A program made the position numbers and the translations under genes. Shown here piece after piece: positions 17,777 through 27,508 of a stretch of 64,000 nt of DNA (within the stretch, counting starts at the first letter, position 1; every line of letters begins with the position of its first letter). The notes beneath the pieces were generated by a model. The model was given only the letters and a program-made list of their open reading frames with translations, had not been told where the DNA came from and searched no databases. Where the stretch lies: positions 373,358 through 437,357 of the forward strand of contig NZ_ML703264.1 in assembly GCF_008520305.1 (NCBI RefSeq). Direction: 5' to 3'. The DNA comes from Mesorhizobium sp. SARCC-RB16n. GTDB taxonomy: Bacteria; Pseudomonadota; Alphaproteobacteria; Rhizobiales; Rhizobiaceae.

Positions 17777-19654
17777 ATGACGGTTGGCCGAACGCTTCTC
17801 AGGTCGTTGCTGGCGGTGGCCCTGCTGGCGGCGGGGCTGCAGGCGAGCCGGGCCGACGAGTGGCGCACCACCTCATCGCTGATCGGCGAGTCCAAATATG
17901 GCGACAATTTCCAGCACTACGACTACGTCAACCCGAACGCGCCCAAGGGCGGAACCCTCAACTCAGTGGTGCTCGGCACCTTCGATAGTTTCAACCCCTA
18001 CATCGTCCAGGGAACGCCGGCAGCGGGCCTGTTCGGGTTCGGCGGCGGCCTGCTCTACGACACGCTGATGGAGCAGGCAACCGACGAAGGCAGCACCAGT
18101 CATCCGCTGATTGCCGACGCCTATAAATATCCGGCCGACTACTCCTCGGCGACCTACCGGCTCGATCCGCGTGCCAAATGGCATGACGGCCAGCCGATCA
18201 CCGTCGACGACGTGATCTGGTCATTCCAGGTGCTGAAGGCGAACAGCCCGCAATACAACCGCTATTTCGAGAACGTGACCGATGCCGTGGCGGTCTCCGA
18301 CCGCGAGGTCGAATTCCACTTCAACCAGAAGGGCAACCGCGAACTGCCCAAGATCATGGGCGACCTTGCCGTGCTGCCGAAGCACTGGTGGGAGGGTACC
18401 GATGACAACGGCAAGAAGCGCGACATCACCAAGTCGACGCTGGAAATTCCGCTCGGCTCGGCGGCCTATAAGATCGCCAGCTTCAAGCCTGGCTCCGAAA
18501 TCATCTGGCAGCGCGTGCCGGACTATTGGGCCGCCAAACTACCGGTGAAGATCGGCCGCGAGAATTTCGATACGCGCCGATACACCTACATCCTCGACGA
18601 CAATGCCGCCTGGCTGGCCTTCACCAAGGGCGGGCTGGAAGACATCCACCGCGAAAACAGCTCGCGCAAATGGGCGACGGCCTACAATTTTCCGGCTGTC
18701 CAAGCCGGTGATGTCATCAAGAAGGACTTCCAGACCCAGTCGCCGCAGCCGATGCAGGGCTTCGTTCTCAACCAGCGGCGGCCGCAGTTTCAGGACCGGC
18801 TGGTGCGTGAGGCACTGACCATGCCGTTCGATTTCGAAAGCATGAATCGTACGCTGTTCTTCGGCTTTAATACCCGCACATCAAGCTATTTCCAGGGAAC
18901 CGAACTGGCGTCCAGCGGATTGCCGCAGGGCAAGGAACTGGAGATCCTGGAAAAATACCGCGACAAACTGCCGCCCGAACTCTTCACCCAGGAGTTCAAG
19001 TTGCCCGTCTACGACTCGCCGCAAGCCGAGCGAAAGTATCTGAAGCAGGCCGTCGACCTCTTCGCCAAGGCTGGATGGGTCATCAAGGGCGGCAAGATGG
19101 TCAACGCCAAGACAGGCGCACTGTTCAAGTTCGAGATCCTCGGCTGGAACGACACGGACCAGGTGATTGCCAGCCCCTACATTGCCAACCTACGCAAGAT
19201 CGGCGTCGACGCTACTCTGCGCATCATCGATCAGACGCAGTACATCAACCGCGTGAACAATTTCGATTTCGACGTCGTGACGGGTCTGTTCGGCCAGTCG
19301 GATTCGCCCGGCAACGAGCAGCGCGATTTCTGGAGCTCGAAGGCCGCCGATGCGCCTGGTTCGCGCAACCTTATGGGCATCAAGGATCCAGTCGTCGACG
19401 CGCTGGTCGATCGCATCATCTTTGCCACCGATCGCGATGATCTCGTCGCCGCCACGCACGCGCTCGACCGTGTTCTGCTGTGGAACTTCTACGTCGTGCC
19501 GCAATATTACCGTTCCGCGGTCTGGCTGGCCTATTGGAACAAGTTCAAGTTCCCCGACAAGCAGCCTGCCTATATCGGCGCCGACATCGATTCCTGGTGG
19601 ATCGACCTCGACAAGGAAAAGGCGCTGGCGGCCAAATACAAGGGCGGCAATTGA
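17777..19654 (+). CDS. yejA: ABC transporter substrate-binding protein, YejA type (first copy)
   Basis: Periplasmic family-5 binding protein, 625 residues. A Sec signal peptide (LLRSLLAVALLAAGLQASRA) ends before DEWRTTSS. YejA hallmarks are DYVNPNAPKGGTLNSV near the N-terminus, the MPFDFESMNRTLFFG segment, and AGSxNLMGIKDP-like sequence near residue 530. It opens a five-gene operon: two binding proteins, YejB, YejE and YejF. In rhizobia and enterobacteria Yej systems import peptides, including antimicrobial and murein-derived ones. The ATG of the next gene overlaps its stop. Confidence 0.93.
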   Translation: MTVGRTLLRSLLAVALLAAGLQASRADEWRTTSSLIGESKYGDNFQHYDYVNPNAPKGGTLNSVVLGTFDSFNPYIVQGTPAAGLFGFGGGLLYDTLMEQATDEGSTSHPLIADAYKYPADYSSATYRLDPRAKWHDGQPITVDDVIWSFQVLKANSPQYNRYFENVTDAVAVSDREVEFHFNQKGNRELPKIMGDLAVLPKHWWEGTDDNGKKRDITKSTLEIPLGSAAYKIASFKPGSEIIWQRVPDYWAAKLPVKIGRENFDTRRYTYILDDNAAWLAFTKGGLEDIHRENSSRKWATAYNFPAVQAGDVIKKDFQTQSPQPMQGFVLNQRRPQFQDRLVREALTMPFDFESMNRTLFFGFNTRTSSYFQGTELASSGLPQGKELEILEKYRDKLPPELFTQEFKLPVYDSPQAERKYLKQAVDLFAKAGWVIKGGKMVNAKTGALFKFEILGWNDTDQVIASPYIANLRKIGVDATLRIIDQTQYINRVNNFDFDVVTGLFGQSDSPGNEQRDFWSSKAADAPGSRNLMGIKDPVVDALVDRIIFATDRDDLVAATHALDRVLLWNFYVVPQYYRSAVWLAYWNKFKFPDKQPAYIGADIDSWWIDLDKEKALAAKYKGGN

Positions 19655-21522
19655 TGGCGGCTCTTTCCCGCCGCGATTTCCTGACGCTCGGCACGACTAG
19701 CTTTGCCGCAGCACTGTTGCCGGGTCGCGTCTTCGCCGATATCGCTACCGGCACCAAACTGCACGGCCTCTCGGCCTTCGGCGACCTCAAGTACAAGGCT
19801 GACTTCACGCATTTCGACTACGTCAATGTCGACGCGCCCAAGGGCGGCATCTTCAATTTCTCGCCGCCGAATTGGGGCTACAACCAGGACACGCAGACCT
19901 TCAACACGCTGAACTCCTTCGCCAACAAGGGCGACGCGCCGCCACGCATGGAGATGTGTTTCGACGCGCTGATGGTGCGGGCGCTCGACGAGCCCGACGC
20001 GGTCTATGGCCAGATCGCGGATGGCGTGACGCTCTCCGGCGACCGCAATGGCTTCACCTTCTCGCTTCGACCCGAGGCGCGTTTCCATGACGGCACGCCG
20101 CTGACGGCGCAGGACGCAGCCTTTACCTTCAAGCTCTACAAGGAGAAGGGGCACCCCGACCTATCGCTGTCGCTAACGCATATGGTCGACGCCATAGCCG
20201 TCGACGACCGCACGTTGCGGCTTACTTTTTCCGGCAAGCAATCCGCCCGCACCGTGCTCAACGTGGTGGAATTCCCGATCCTGTCCAAGGCCTTCTACAC
20301 GGCAAATCCATTCGATTCCTCGCAATTGAACCCGCCGCTCGGCTCGGGCGCCTATAAGGTCGGGCGCCTCTCGGCCGGGGCGTGGATCGAGTACGACCGG
20401 GTTGAGAACTATTGGGGCCGTGACCTCCCGGTCAATCGCGGCCAGAACAATTTCGATCGCGTCCGCATCGAGTTCTACCAGAACCGCAATGCCGGATTCG
20501 AAGCCTTCAAGAAGGGTGAGATCACCTATCGCGAGGAATTCGTTTCGCGTGTCTGGGCCACCGCCTATGATTTCCCTGCAATGACCGAAGGCAAAGTGGC
20601 CAAGCATGAATTCCCGGCCGAAAAGCGACCCTCCATGCAGGCGACCGCGGTCAATCAGCGGCGAGAGCAGTTTCGCGACCCCAGGGTGAGGCGGGCGCTC
20701 GCACTATGTTTCGATTTCGAGTGGACGCGCCGCAACTTCTTCTACGGCTCGTACGAGCGTTCGCAATCTTGCTTCGAGAAATCGGACTTTCGCGCCGAGG
20801 GGGCACCGTCGCCGCAAGAACTGGCTCTGCTGGGGCCGCTGCGAAGCCAGCTTCCGGCAGAGGTCTTCGGCGAGGCAGTGACCCAGCCCGCGTCCGATGG
20901 CTCCGGCCGCGACCGCAAGCTGCTTGGCCAGGCGACAAAGCTCCTATCCGCCGCCGGTTGGAAGCGGTCGGGCGACTTCGTCGTCGACGACAAGGGCGGT
21001 CGGCTTTCAGCCGAGTTCATGGTCGATGACGACACGTTCGTCCAGGTCTATTCGCCTTGGGTCGCCAACATGAAAGCGATCGGCATCGACGCCACGATCC
21101 GGTTGGTGGATTCCGCGCAATACCAGTCCAGGCAGGCGAGTTTCGACTTCGATCTCTTATCTGCGGCTTTTTCGTTCGGTGCGACGCCGACGCGCGACGA
21201 CCTCGAAGTTTTCTTCCATTCGAGCACCGCCGGCGTCTCCGGTTCCCGTAACCTGCCGGGCATCTCCGATCCCGCGGTCGACGCACTGATCAATGCCGTT
21301 GGCGCGGCAAAAGACCGTGAAAACCTGACTGTGGCGATGCGGGCGCTCGACCGGGTCTTGCGCGCGCGGTGCGATTGGATTCCAAGTTGGTTCCTGGCGA
21401 ATCACCGAAGCGCCTATTGGGACATGTTCGGCTTTCCAGAACAGAAACCCGATTTCGGCTTTCCGGTCGAGGCGCTGTGGTGGTTCGATAAGGGCAAGGC
21501 GGCAAAAATTGGCAAAGGCTGA
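19654..21522 (+). CDS. yejA: ABC transporter substrate-binding protein, YejA type (second copy, Tat-exported)
   Basis: 622-residue paralogue of the preceding protein. The ATG at 19654 shares a base with the upstream stop (TGATG). The N-terminus, SRRDFLTLGTTSFAAALLPGRVFA, is a twin-arginine signal, unlike the Sec signal of the first copy. Conserved YejA features include YVNVDAPKGGIFNFSPPNW, LCFDFEWTRRNFFYG and SGSRNLPGISDPAVDAL. Divergence between the two copies is strong, so they probably bind different ligands or are used under different conditions with one membrane complex. Confidence 0.93.
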   Translation: MAALSRRDFLTLGTTSFAAALLPGRVFADIATGTKLHGLSAFGDLKYKADFTHFDYVNVDAPKGGIFNFSPPNWGYNQDTQTFNTLNSFANKGDAPPRMEMCFDALMVRALDEPDAVYGQIADGVTLSGDRNGFTFSLRPEARFHDGTPLTAQDAAFTFKLYKEKGHPDLSLSLTHMVDAIAVDDRTLRLTFSGKQSARTVLNVVEFPILSKAFYTANPFDSSQLNPPLGSGAYKVGRLSAGAWIEYDRVENYWGRDLPVNRGQNNFDRVRIEFYQNRNAGFEAFKKGEITYREEFVSRVWATAYDFPAMTEGKVAKHEFPAEKRPSMQATAVNQRREQFRDPRVRRALALCFDFEWTRRNFFYGSYERSQSCFEKSDFRAEGAPSPQELALLGPLRSQLPAEVFGEAVTQPASDGSGRDRKLLGQATKLLSAAGWKRSGDFVVDDKGGRLSAEFMVDDDTFVQVYSPWVANMKAIGIDATIRLVDSAQYQSRQASFDFDLLSAAFSFGATPTRDDLEVFFHSSTAGVSGSRNLPGISDPAVDALINAVGAAKDRENLTVAMRALDRVLRARCDWIPSWFLANHRSAYWDMFGFPEQKPDFGFPVEALWWFDKGKAAKIGKG

Positions 21523-21552
21523 GATTTTCGCTCGAGCAGGACGCAAGGCCTG

Positions 21553-22647
21553 ATGGGCGCCTATATACTGCGCCGCATCCTTTTGATGATCCCGACCCTG
21601 TTCGGCATCATGGCGATCTCCTTCGCCGTCATCCAGTTCGCGCCCGGCGGACCGGTCGAGCAGGTCATCGCCAAGCTGACCAACCAGGGCGGCAGCGACC
21701 GCCTCGGCGGTGGCGGCGGTGACGCGGGCGGTTCCAATTTCGATGTCGCCGGCGACGTCAGTTCGAAATATCGCGGCGCCCAGGGTCTCGACCCGGAATT
21801 CATCAAGAAGCTGGAGAAGCAATTCGGCTTCGACAAGCCGCCTCTCGAGCGCTTCGGCATGATGCTGTGGAATTATGCCAGGTTCGATTTCGGCAACAGC
21901 TACTTCCGCGATATTTCGGTGCTGGACCTGATCCTCGAAAAGATGCCCGTTTCGATTTCGATCGGGCTCTGGATCACGCTGCTGTCCTATCTGATCTCGA
22001 TCCCGCTCGGCATTCGCAAGGCGGTGAAGGACGGCACCCCCTTCGATGTCTGGACCAGCGGCGTCGTCATCGTCGGCTATGCCATTCCGGGCTTCCTGTT
22101 CGGCATCCTTTTGATGGTGCTGTTTGCCGGCGGCTCGTTCTGGGACTGGTTCCCGTTGCGCGGCATCGTTTCCGACAATTGGGACCAGTTGTCGTGGCCG
22201 GCCAAGATCGCCGATTATTTCTGGCACATGACCCTGCCGCTGACGGCGCTGGTGCTATCGGCCTTCGCCACGACGACGCTTTTGACCAAGAACTCGTTCC
22301 TGGAGGAGATCCGCAAACAGTATGTGGTGACGGCGCGCGCCAAGGGCCTGTCGGAACGGCAGGTGCTTTACGGCCACGTCTTCCGCAACGCCATGCTGAT
22401 CGTCATCGCCGGCTTCCCGGGCGCCTTCATCTCGGCCTTCTTCACCGGCTCGCTGCTGATCGAGAACATTTTTTCCCTGGACGGGCTCGGCCTGCTCGGC
22501 TTCCGGTCCGTCGTCGAGCGCGACTATCCCGTGGTGTTCGCCAATCTCTACATCTTCTCGCTTCTCGGCCTGTTCATCGGGCTGTTGTCCGACCTGATGT
22601 ACACTTGGGTCGATCCGCGCATCGATTTCGAGCGGAGAGACGTCTGA
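21553..22647 (+). CDS. yejB: Microcin C/peptide ABC transporter permease YejB
   Basis: 364-residue inner-membrane permease. It begins [24 protein letters not shown], then [14 protein letters not shown], diagnostic for YejB. A Gly-rich insertion near residues 55-70 precedes the [17 protein letters not shown] segment. The EAA loop is [24 protein letters not shown]. The stop overlaps the yejE start by one base (TGATG). Confidence 0.95.
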   Translation: MGAYILRRILLMIPTLFGIMAISFAVIQFAPGGPVEQVIAKLTNQGGSDRLGGGGGDAGGSNFDVAGDVSSKYRGAQGLDPEFIKKLEKQFGFDKPPLERFGMMLWNYARFDFGNSYFRDISVLDLILEKMPVSISIGLWITLLSYLISIPLGIRKAVKDGTPFDVWTSGVVIVGYAIPGFLFGILLMVLFAGGSFWDWFPLRGIVSDNWDQLSWPAKIADYFWHMTLPLTALVLSAFATTTLLTKNSFLEEIRKQYVVTARAKGLSERQVLYGHVFRNAMLIVIAGFPGAFISAFFTGSLLIENIFSLDGLGLLGFRSVVERDYPVVFANLYIFSLLGLFIGLLSDLMYTWVDPRIDFERRDV

Positions 22648-23792
22648 TGTCGGAGGCAACCGTCACCGCCGGTGTCTTGCCGGAGCGGCTTCCACGGCCG
22701 TTCCTGTCGCCGCTCAACAAGCGCCGCCTGCAGAATTTCAAGGCCAATAAACGCGGTTTCTGGTCTTTGTGGATTTTCCTCGTCTTGTTCGTTTTGTCGC
22801 TGTTTGCCGAATTCATCGCCAACGACAAGCCGATCATCGCGTCGTACAAGGGCGAAATCCTTTTCCCGGTGCTCGTCGCCTATCCGGAAGAAAAGTTCGG
22901 CGGCTTTTATGCTGTCACGGATTATCGCGACCCGGTGATCCAGGACGAGATCAACGCCCATGGCTGGATGATCTGGCCGCCGATCCGCTACTCCTACCAG
23001 ACCGTCAACAATGCCATTCCGGAAGCGGCACCCGCCAAGCCATCGTGGGAATATGACGCCAAGACGCGCTGCAACCAATATCCGCAAGGAGCGGCCGATC
23101 CGGCCTGCAATGTCGGCAACTGGAACTGGCTCGGCACCGATGACCAGGCACGCGACGTGCTGGCACGCGTCATCTACGGTTTCCGCATTTCGGTGCTGTT
23201 CGGCCTGATCCTGACCGCCGGCTCGGCGCTGATCGGCGTCGGCGCCGGTGCCGTGCAGGGCTATTTCGGCGGCTGGACGGATCTGCTGTTCCAGCGCTTC
23301 ATCGAGATCTGGTCGGCCATTCCCGTGCTCTATCTCTTGCTCATCGTCGCCGCCATCCTGCCGCCTGGTTTCTTCATCCTGCTCGGCCTGATGCTGTTGT
23401 TCTCCTGGGTGGCGCTGGTCGGCGTGGTGCGGGCGGAATTCCTGCGCGCCCGCAACTTCGAATATGTCAACGCGGCCCGCGCGCTCGGTGTGCCCAACCG
23501 CACCATCATGTTCCGGCATTTGCTGCCCAACGCCATGGTGGCGACGTTGACCTTCCTGCCCTTTTTGCTGAGCGGGTCGATCTCGACGCTGACCTCGCTC
23601 GATTATCTCGGCTTCGGCCTGCCTCCGGGTTCGGCCTCGCTTGGCGAACTGCTCAAGCAGGCGCAGCGCAACCTCAACGCGCCGTGGCTCGGCATCTCCG
23701 GCTTCGTCGTCATCTCGCTGATGCTGTCGCTGCTGGTCTTTGTCGGCGAGGCAACGCGCGACGCCTTCGACCCGCGCAAGACGTTCAAATGA
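22647..23792 (+). CDS. yejE: Microcin C/peptide ABC transporter permease YejE
   Basis: 381-residue permease. The N-terminus (LSPLNKRRLQNFKANKRGFWSLWIF) and a large periplasmic loop with GFYAVTDYRDPVIQDEI and HGWMIWPPIRYSY are typical of YejE and not of DppC. The loop ends WNWLGTDDQARDVLARVIYG. The C-terminus reads [16 protein letters not shown]. It overlaps yejB by one base and yejF by four (ATGA), so translation is coupled. Confidence 0.95.
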   Translation: MSEATVTAGVLPERLPRPFLSPLNKRRLQNFKANKRGFWSLWIFLVLFVLSLFAEFIANDKPIIASYKGEILFPVLVAYPEEKFGGFYAVTDYRDPVIQDEINAHGWMIWPPIRYSYQTVNNAIPEAAPAKPSWEYDAKTRCNQYPQGAADPACNVGNWNWLGTDDQARDVLARVIYGFRISVLFGLILTAGSALIGVGAGAVQGYFGGWTDLLFQRFIEIWSAIPVLYLLLIVAAILPPGFFILLGLMLLFSWVALVGVVRAEFLRARNFEYVNAARALGVPNRTIMFRHLLPNAMVATLTFLPFLLSGSISTLTSLDYLGFGLPPGSASLGELLKQAQRNLNAPWLGISGFVVISLMLSLLVFVGEATRDAFDPRKTFK

Positions 23793-25420
23793 GCCAAGCC
23801 CCCTTGCTCAGCGTCCAGGACCTCAGTGTCGCCTTCAGCCAGGGAGGCGGCCAGTCTATCGCCGTCGACCATATCTCGTTCGACATCGCCAAGGGCGAAA
23901 CGGTGGCGCTGGTCGGCGAATCCGGTTCCGGCAAATCGGTCTCGGCGCTGTCGGTGCTGAAGCTGCTGCCCTATCCCAGCGCCAGCCATCCCTCGGGCAA
24001 GATCCTGTTCCAGGGCGCCGACCTCCTGGCCATGACCGAGAAGCTGTTGCGGCGGGTGCGTGGCAACAAGATCACCATGATCTTCCAGGAGCCGATGACC
24101 TCGCTCAATCCGTTGCACACGATCGAGCACCAGATCGTCGAAATCCTGAAGCTGCATCAAGGCATGGGCGACCGCCCAGCCAAGGCGCGCACGCTGGCGC
24201 TGCTGAAGGAGGTCGGCATCCGCGATCCGGAAAAGCGGCTCGACGCCTATCCACACCAGCTTTCGGGGGGCCAACGCCAACGCGTCATGATCGCCATGGC
24301 GCTCGCCAACGAGCCGGAACTGTTGATCGCCGACGAGCCGACGACGGCGCTCGACGTCACCGTGCAGGCGCAGATCCTCGAACTGCTCGCGGGCCTCAAA
24401 AGCCGCAAGGGCATGTCGATGCTGTTCATCACCCACGACCTCGGCATCGTGCGCAAGATCGCCGACCGGGTCTGCGTGATGACCAAGGGCAAGATCGTCG
24501 AGACCGGCCCGACCACGGACATCTTCGCCAATCCGCAGCACCCCTATACGCGCCACCTCCTGGCCGCCGAGCCGAAAGGCAAGCCGCCGGCCGCCAATGC
24601 CGGCGCCAAGCCTGTCATGACCGGCAGGGACATCAAGGTCTGGTTTCCGATCAAGCAGGGCTTCTTCCGGCGTGTCGTCGATCATGTGAAGGCGGTCGAC
24701 GGCATCGATGTCACGGTGCGCGCCGGCCAGACGCTGGGCGTGGTCGGGGAATCCGGTTCGGGCAAGACGACGCTTGGCCTAGCGCTGGCGCGCATGATCT
24801 CGTCGACCGGAACCATCCAGTTCAACGGCCGCGACATCAACCAGCTCACCTTCAATGCCATGCGGCCGCTGAGAAAAGAATTGCAGATCGTCTTCCAGGA
24901 TCCGTTCGGCTCGCTCAGCCCGCGCATGTCGATCGCCGAGATCATCGAGGAAGGCCTGAAGATCCACGAGCCGAAACTGTCGCCCGACGAGCGCGACGAC
25001 AAGGTGGCCGCCGTGCTGAAAGAGGTCGGGCTCGACCCGGCGACCCGCAATCGCTATCCGCACGAGTTTTCCGGCGGCCAGCGCCAGCGTGTCGCCATCG
25101 CGCGCGCCATGGTGCTCAACCCGCGCTTCGTCATGCTGGACGAGCCGACATCGGCGCTCGACATGAGCGTGCAAGCGCAGGTCGTAGACCTCCTGCGCAA
25201 TCTGCAGGCCAAGCACGACCTCGCCTATCTCTTCATCAGCCATGATCTCAAGGTCATCCGGGCGCTGGCCAACGACGTCATCGTCATGCGCAATGGCCAG
25301 ATCGTCGAAGCCGGCCCTTCCGAACAGATTTTTGGAAATCCGCAAACCGACTATACTCGGGCGCTGATCTCGGCCGCCTTCAAGATCGAGACGGCACCGA
25401 CAGGCGTGGTCAGCGAGTGA
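23789..25420 (+). CDS. yejF: Microcin C/peptide ABC transporter ATP-binding protein YejF (two ATPase domains)
   Basis: 543-residue tandem ATPase. Domain 1 has [29 protein letters not shown] and [14 protein letters not shown]. Domain 2 (from about residue 280) has [30 protein letters not shown] and [14 protein letters not shown]. Both halves keep all catalytic motifs, so one polypeptide can serve as the whole nucleotide-binding dimer. The start overlaps the yejE stop (ATGA). Confidence 0.95.
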   Translation: MSQAPLLSVQDLSVAFSQGGGQSIAVDHISFDIAKGETVALVGESGSGKSVSALSVLKLLPYPSASHPSGKILFQGADLLAMTEKLLRRVRGNKITMIFQEPMTSLNPLHTIEHQIVEILKLHQGMGDRPAKARTLALLKEVGIRDPEKRLDAYPHQLSGGQRQRVMIAMALANEPELLIADEPTTALDVTVQAQILELLAGLKSRKGMSMLFITHDLGIVRKIADRVCVMTKGKIVETGPTTDIFANPQHPYTRHLLAAEPKGKPPAANAGAKPVMTGRDIKVWFPIKQGFFRRVVDHVKAVDGIDVTVRAGQTLGVVGESGSGKTTLGLALARMISSTGTIQFNGRDINQLTFNAMRPLRKELQIVFQDPFGSLSPRMSIAEIIEEGLKIHEPKLSPDERDDKVAAVLKEVGLDPATRNRYPHEFSGGQRQRVAIARAMVLNPRFVMLDEPTSALDMSVQAQVVDLLRNLQAKHDLAYLFISHDLKVIRALANDVIVMRNGQIVEAGPSEQIFGNPQTDYTRALISAAFKIETAPTGVVSE

Positions 25421-25450
25421 TCCGCACACGGAAGGACTGAACGAATCGCG

Positions 25451-26392
25451 ATGGAAAAAGGCCGTATCCTGCTTGCCGTCACCGGCTTTCATCCGCAGCG
25501 CTGGCGCGAGCTGTTGTCGGCCGAGCGCGAGGTGGTGCTGGAGCCGGACGGCGCCAAGGATCCGTCGATCACCTATGCGGTGGTGTGGAAGCAGAAGCCC
25601 AATTTGTTGTCGTCGCTGCCTAATTTGCGCGCCATCTTCTCGATCGGCGCCGGCGTCGACCACGTCTTCGCCGACCCCGGCCTGCCCGATGTGCCGATCG
25701 TCAGGGTCGTCGCCGACAATCTCACGCAGTACATGACCGAGTACGTCGTCTGGCGGGTGCTCGATCACCATCGCCAGGGCCTGCTCTACCGGTCGCAGCA
25801 GCTGAAGAAAATCTGGCACGAGCCGCAACAGCGGCCGGCCGGCGACATTTCCGTCGGCATCATGGGGCTGGGCAATCTCGGCCGCGCCGCGGCCTCGGTG
25901 CTTCTGTCGCTCGGCTTCGCGGTCAACGGCTGGTCGCGCACCGACCGGCCGATGAAGGGGGTGGCGACCTATTCCGGCGAGGCTGGCCTGATCCCGTTCC
26001 TCAACGCCACCGACATTCTCGTGGTGCTTCTGCCGCTGACGCCGGACACGCAAGGCATCATCAACTACGGCGTGCTGAAGGAGTTGCGCAAGCGCAATGG
26101 CCTTGGCGGCTCGGTGCTGATCAATGCCGGGCGTGGGCGCCTGCAGAAGGACGCCGACATCGTGCGGGCATTGGACGACGGCACGCTGAAGGAAGCGAGC
26201 CTCGACGTGTTCGAGGTCGAACCGCTGCCGAAGACCAGTCCGCTGTGGCGCCATCCGAAAGTGTTCGTGACGCCGCATGCCGCGGCGACCTCCGATCCCG
26301 TCCACCTGGCGCCGATCATGCTGCGCCAGATGGACGCTTTCGAACGCGGTGAGAAGCTCGACAATCTGGTGGACCGCAAGGCGGGATATTAG
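25451..26392 (+). CDS. ghrA: Glyoxylate/hydroxypyruvate reductase A-like D-2-hydroxyacid dehydrogenase
   Basis: NAD(P)H-dependent 2-hydroxyacid dehydrogenase, 313 residues. Rossmann motif GIMGLGNLGRAAASVL. Catalytic residues are visible as Arg in INAGRGRL, Glu in DVFEVEPLP and His in VTPHAAA. The N-terminal catalytic domain with FSIGAGVDHVFADPGLP resembles GhrA. It follows yejF by 30 bp and may be expressed with the operon, although a metabolic link is not evident. Substrate (glyoxylate or hydroxypyruvate) is inferred from family. Confidence 0.88.
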   Translation: MEKGRILLAVTGFHPQRWRELLSAEREVVLEPDGAKDPSITYAVVWKQKPNLLSSLPNLRAIFSIGAGVDHVFADPGLPDVPIVRVVADNLTQYMTEYVVWRVLDHHRQGLLYRSQQLKKIWHEPQQRPAGDISVGIMGLGNLGRAAASVLLSLGFAVNGWSRTDRPMKGVATYSGEAGLIPFLNATDILVVLLPLTPDTQGIINYGVLKELRKRNGLGGSVLINAGRGRLQKDADIVRALDDGTLKEASLDVFEVEPLPKTSPLWRHPKVFVTPHAAATSDPVHLAPIMLRQMDAFERGEKLDNLVDRKAGY

Positions 26393-26405
26393 CCGGGCGC
26401 TGTTC

Positions 26406-26933
26406 TCATCTGGCCAAGTCCCAGTCCCGGAAGCATTCCTTGATTGCCCCGACGGATGACAACTGCAGCTTCGGCAGATCGATCTGCTCGAACATCGCCC
26501 GGTATCTCGAGCGATTTTTCGGCGTGACCACGGCGATGTGGCGGATCATGTCCCATTTGATGCTGTCGCGCCCGCCTTCCAAGCCACCGCGCCTCTCCCT
26601 CTCGAACAGGGTCCGCCTGAAATAGCGCAGCAGACTTGCAGAGGTGGAGATGTCCAGCAGGATCAATCCTGTCGCACGATGGAAGCGTTGCGGCATGCAA
26701 ATCGAGTAGTTGCCGTCCATCACCCATCGCTCGCCGGCGATCGCGGCGTCATGCAAGGCAATGAACTCGTCCCTCGGACGCTGCCCCCAATCCGTGTTGG
26801 GCAGATGAAAGAGCAGATCGAGATGAACGGGCGTCAGGCCACGCTTGCGCGCGATAGCGTCGGCAAGCGTCGACTTGCCGCTGTTGGACGGCCCCAGGAT
26901 ACAGATGCGGTCGCCGAGGTCCGAGAGGTTCAT
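26406..26933 (-). CDS. P-loop nucleoside kinase-like ATPase (FlaR/adenylate-kinase-like)
   Basis: 175-residue P-loop protein from the ATG at 26933. Walker A is ILGPSNSGKSTLADAIA near residues 12-28. HLDLLFHLPNTDWGQRP and ERWVMDGNYSICMPQRF follow, the pattern of small 'topology modulation' or adenylate-kinase-like NTPases. No signal peptide or membrane segment. It converges on ghrA with 13 bp between stops. The substrate is not known; the product could be a small-molecule kinase. Confidence 0.78.
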   Translation of the reverse strand: MNLSDLGDRICILGPSNSGKSTLADAIARKRGLTPVHLDLLFHLPNTDWGQRPRDEFIALHDAAIAGERWVMDGNYSICMPQRFHRATGLILLDISTSASLLRYFRRTLFERERRGGLEGGRDSIKWDMIRHIAVVTPKNRSRYRAMFEQIDLPKLQLSSVGAIKECFRDWDLAR

Positions 26934-26997
26934 CGGATGGGAGCCTTGCAAGATGGACGATAGGAACTCGACCGAAAACGGCTTTGCCTGAGGCCAC

Positions 26998-27046
26998 ATG
27001 CATGTCGTGGTCCCAAGACCGGGGCCACTTTTTTAACAACATGCAT
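26998..27046. repeat. Rhizobial intergenic palindrome, copy 1
   Basis: Imperfect ~49-bp inverted repeat: ATGCATGTCGTGGTCCCAAG on the left and a degenerate complement ending AACAACATGCAT on the right. It is related to the copy at 49299-49346. It abuts the stop codon of the adjacent minus-strand gene and may serve as a transcript end. Confidence 0.75.
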
Positions 27047-27402
27047 CAGCCTGGCAGAGCGAACTTCTTCTTGTCCGGCTTGCCGCAGTCGCGGCGGTCG
27101 ATGGACCGGTTCATGGCATCGATCTCGCCTGACGCCTTGTCGCTGTCACGCTGGGCCTTGGAGCGCATGTCGGGCGTGAACGGGCCGAAGCCCATGGCGG
27201 GATTGGAGAAGGTCGGCTTGGCGGTCGTCGGGAGATTATATTGCTGCGCCAACCCGTTGCGCTGCGCCAGTAACTGATCGCATGGCACGCTGTCATATTG
27301 CAGCGAGGACTCGATGTTGGCGTCCTGCCGCTCGGACGCTGAATTGCCCACGCAGCCGGTGGTCGCCAGGCAGGACGCCAAGATCATCATGTTCCAGCGC
27401 AT
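27046..27402 (-). CDS. Small putative lipoprotein, function unknown
   Basis: 118 residues from the ATG at 27402, which has AGGAGA about nine bases upstream. The N-terminus (MMILASCLATTGC) is a lipoprotein signal with lipobox ATTGC. The mature part has a pair of Cys (VPCDQLLAQRN and RRDCGKP) and otherwise charged, helix-prone sequence. I do not recognise a family. It is on the same strand as, and downstream of, the methyltransferase gene. Confidence 0.7.
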   Translation of the reverse strand: MRWNMMILASCLATTGCVGNSASERQDANIESSLQYDSVPCDQLLAQRNGLAQQYNLPTTAKPTFSNPAMGFGPFTPDMRSKAQRDSDKASGEIDAMNRSIDRRDCGKPDKKKFALPG

Positions 27403-27508
27403 CGAAGTGCTTCTCCTGATATCCCGCTCTGATGCGACCCAGATCGCAAATATCAGTCGCGCATGCAAATCGGACTTTTTCGCAGCAGGTCGGAGCAGTC
27501 CTCGCACT

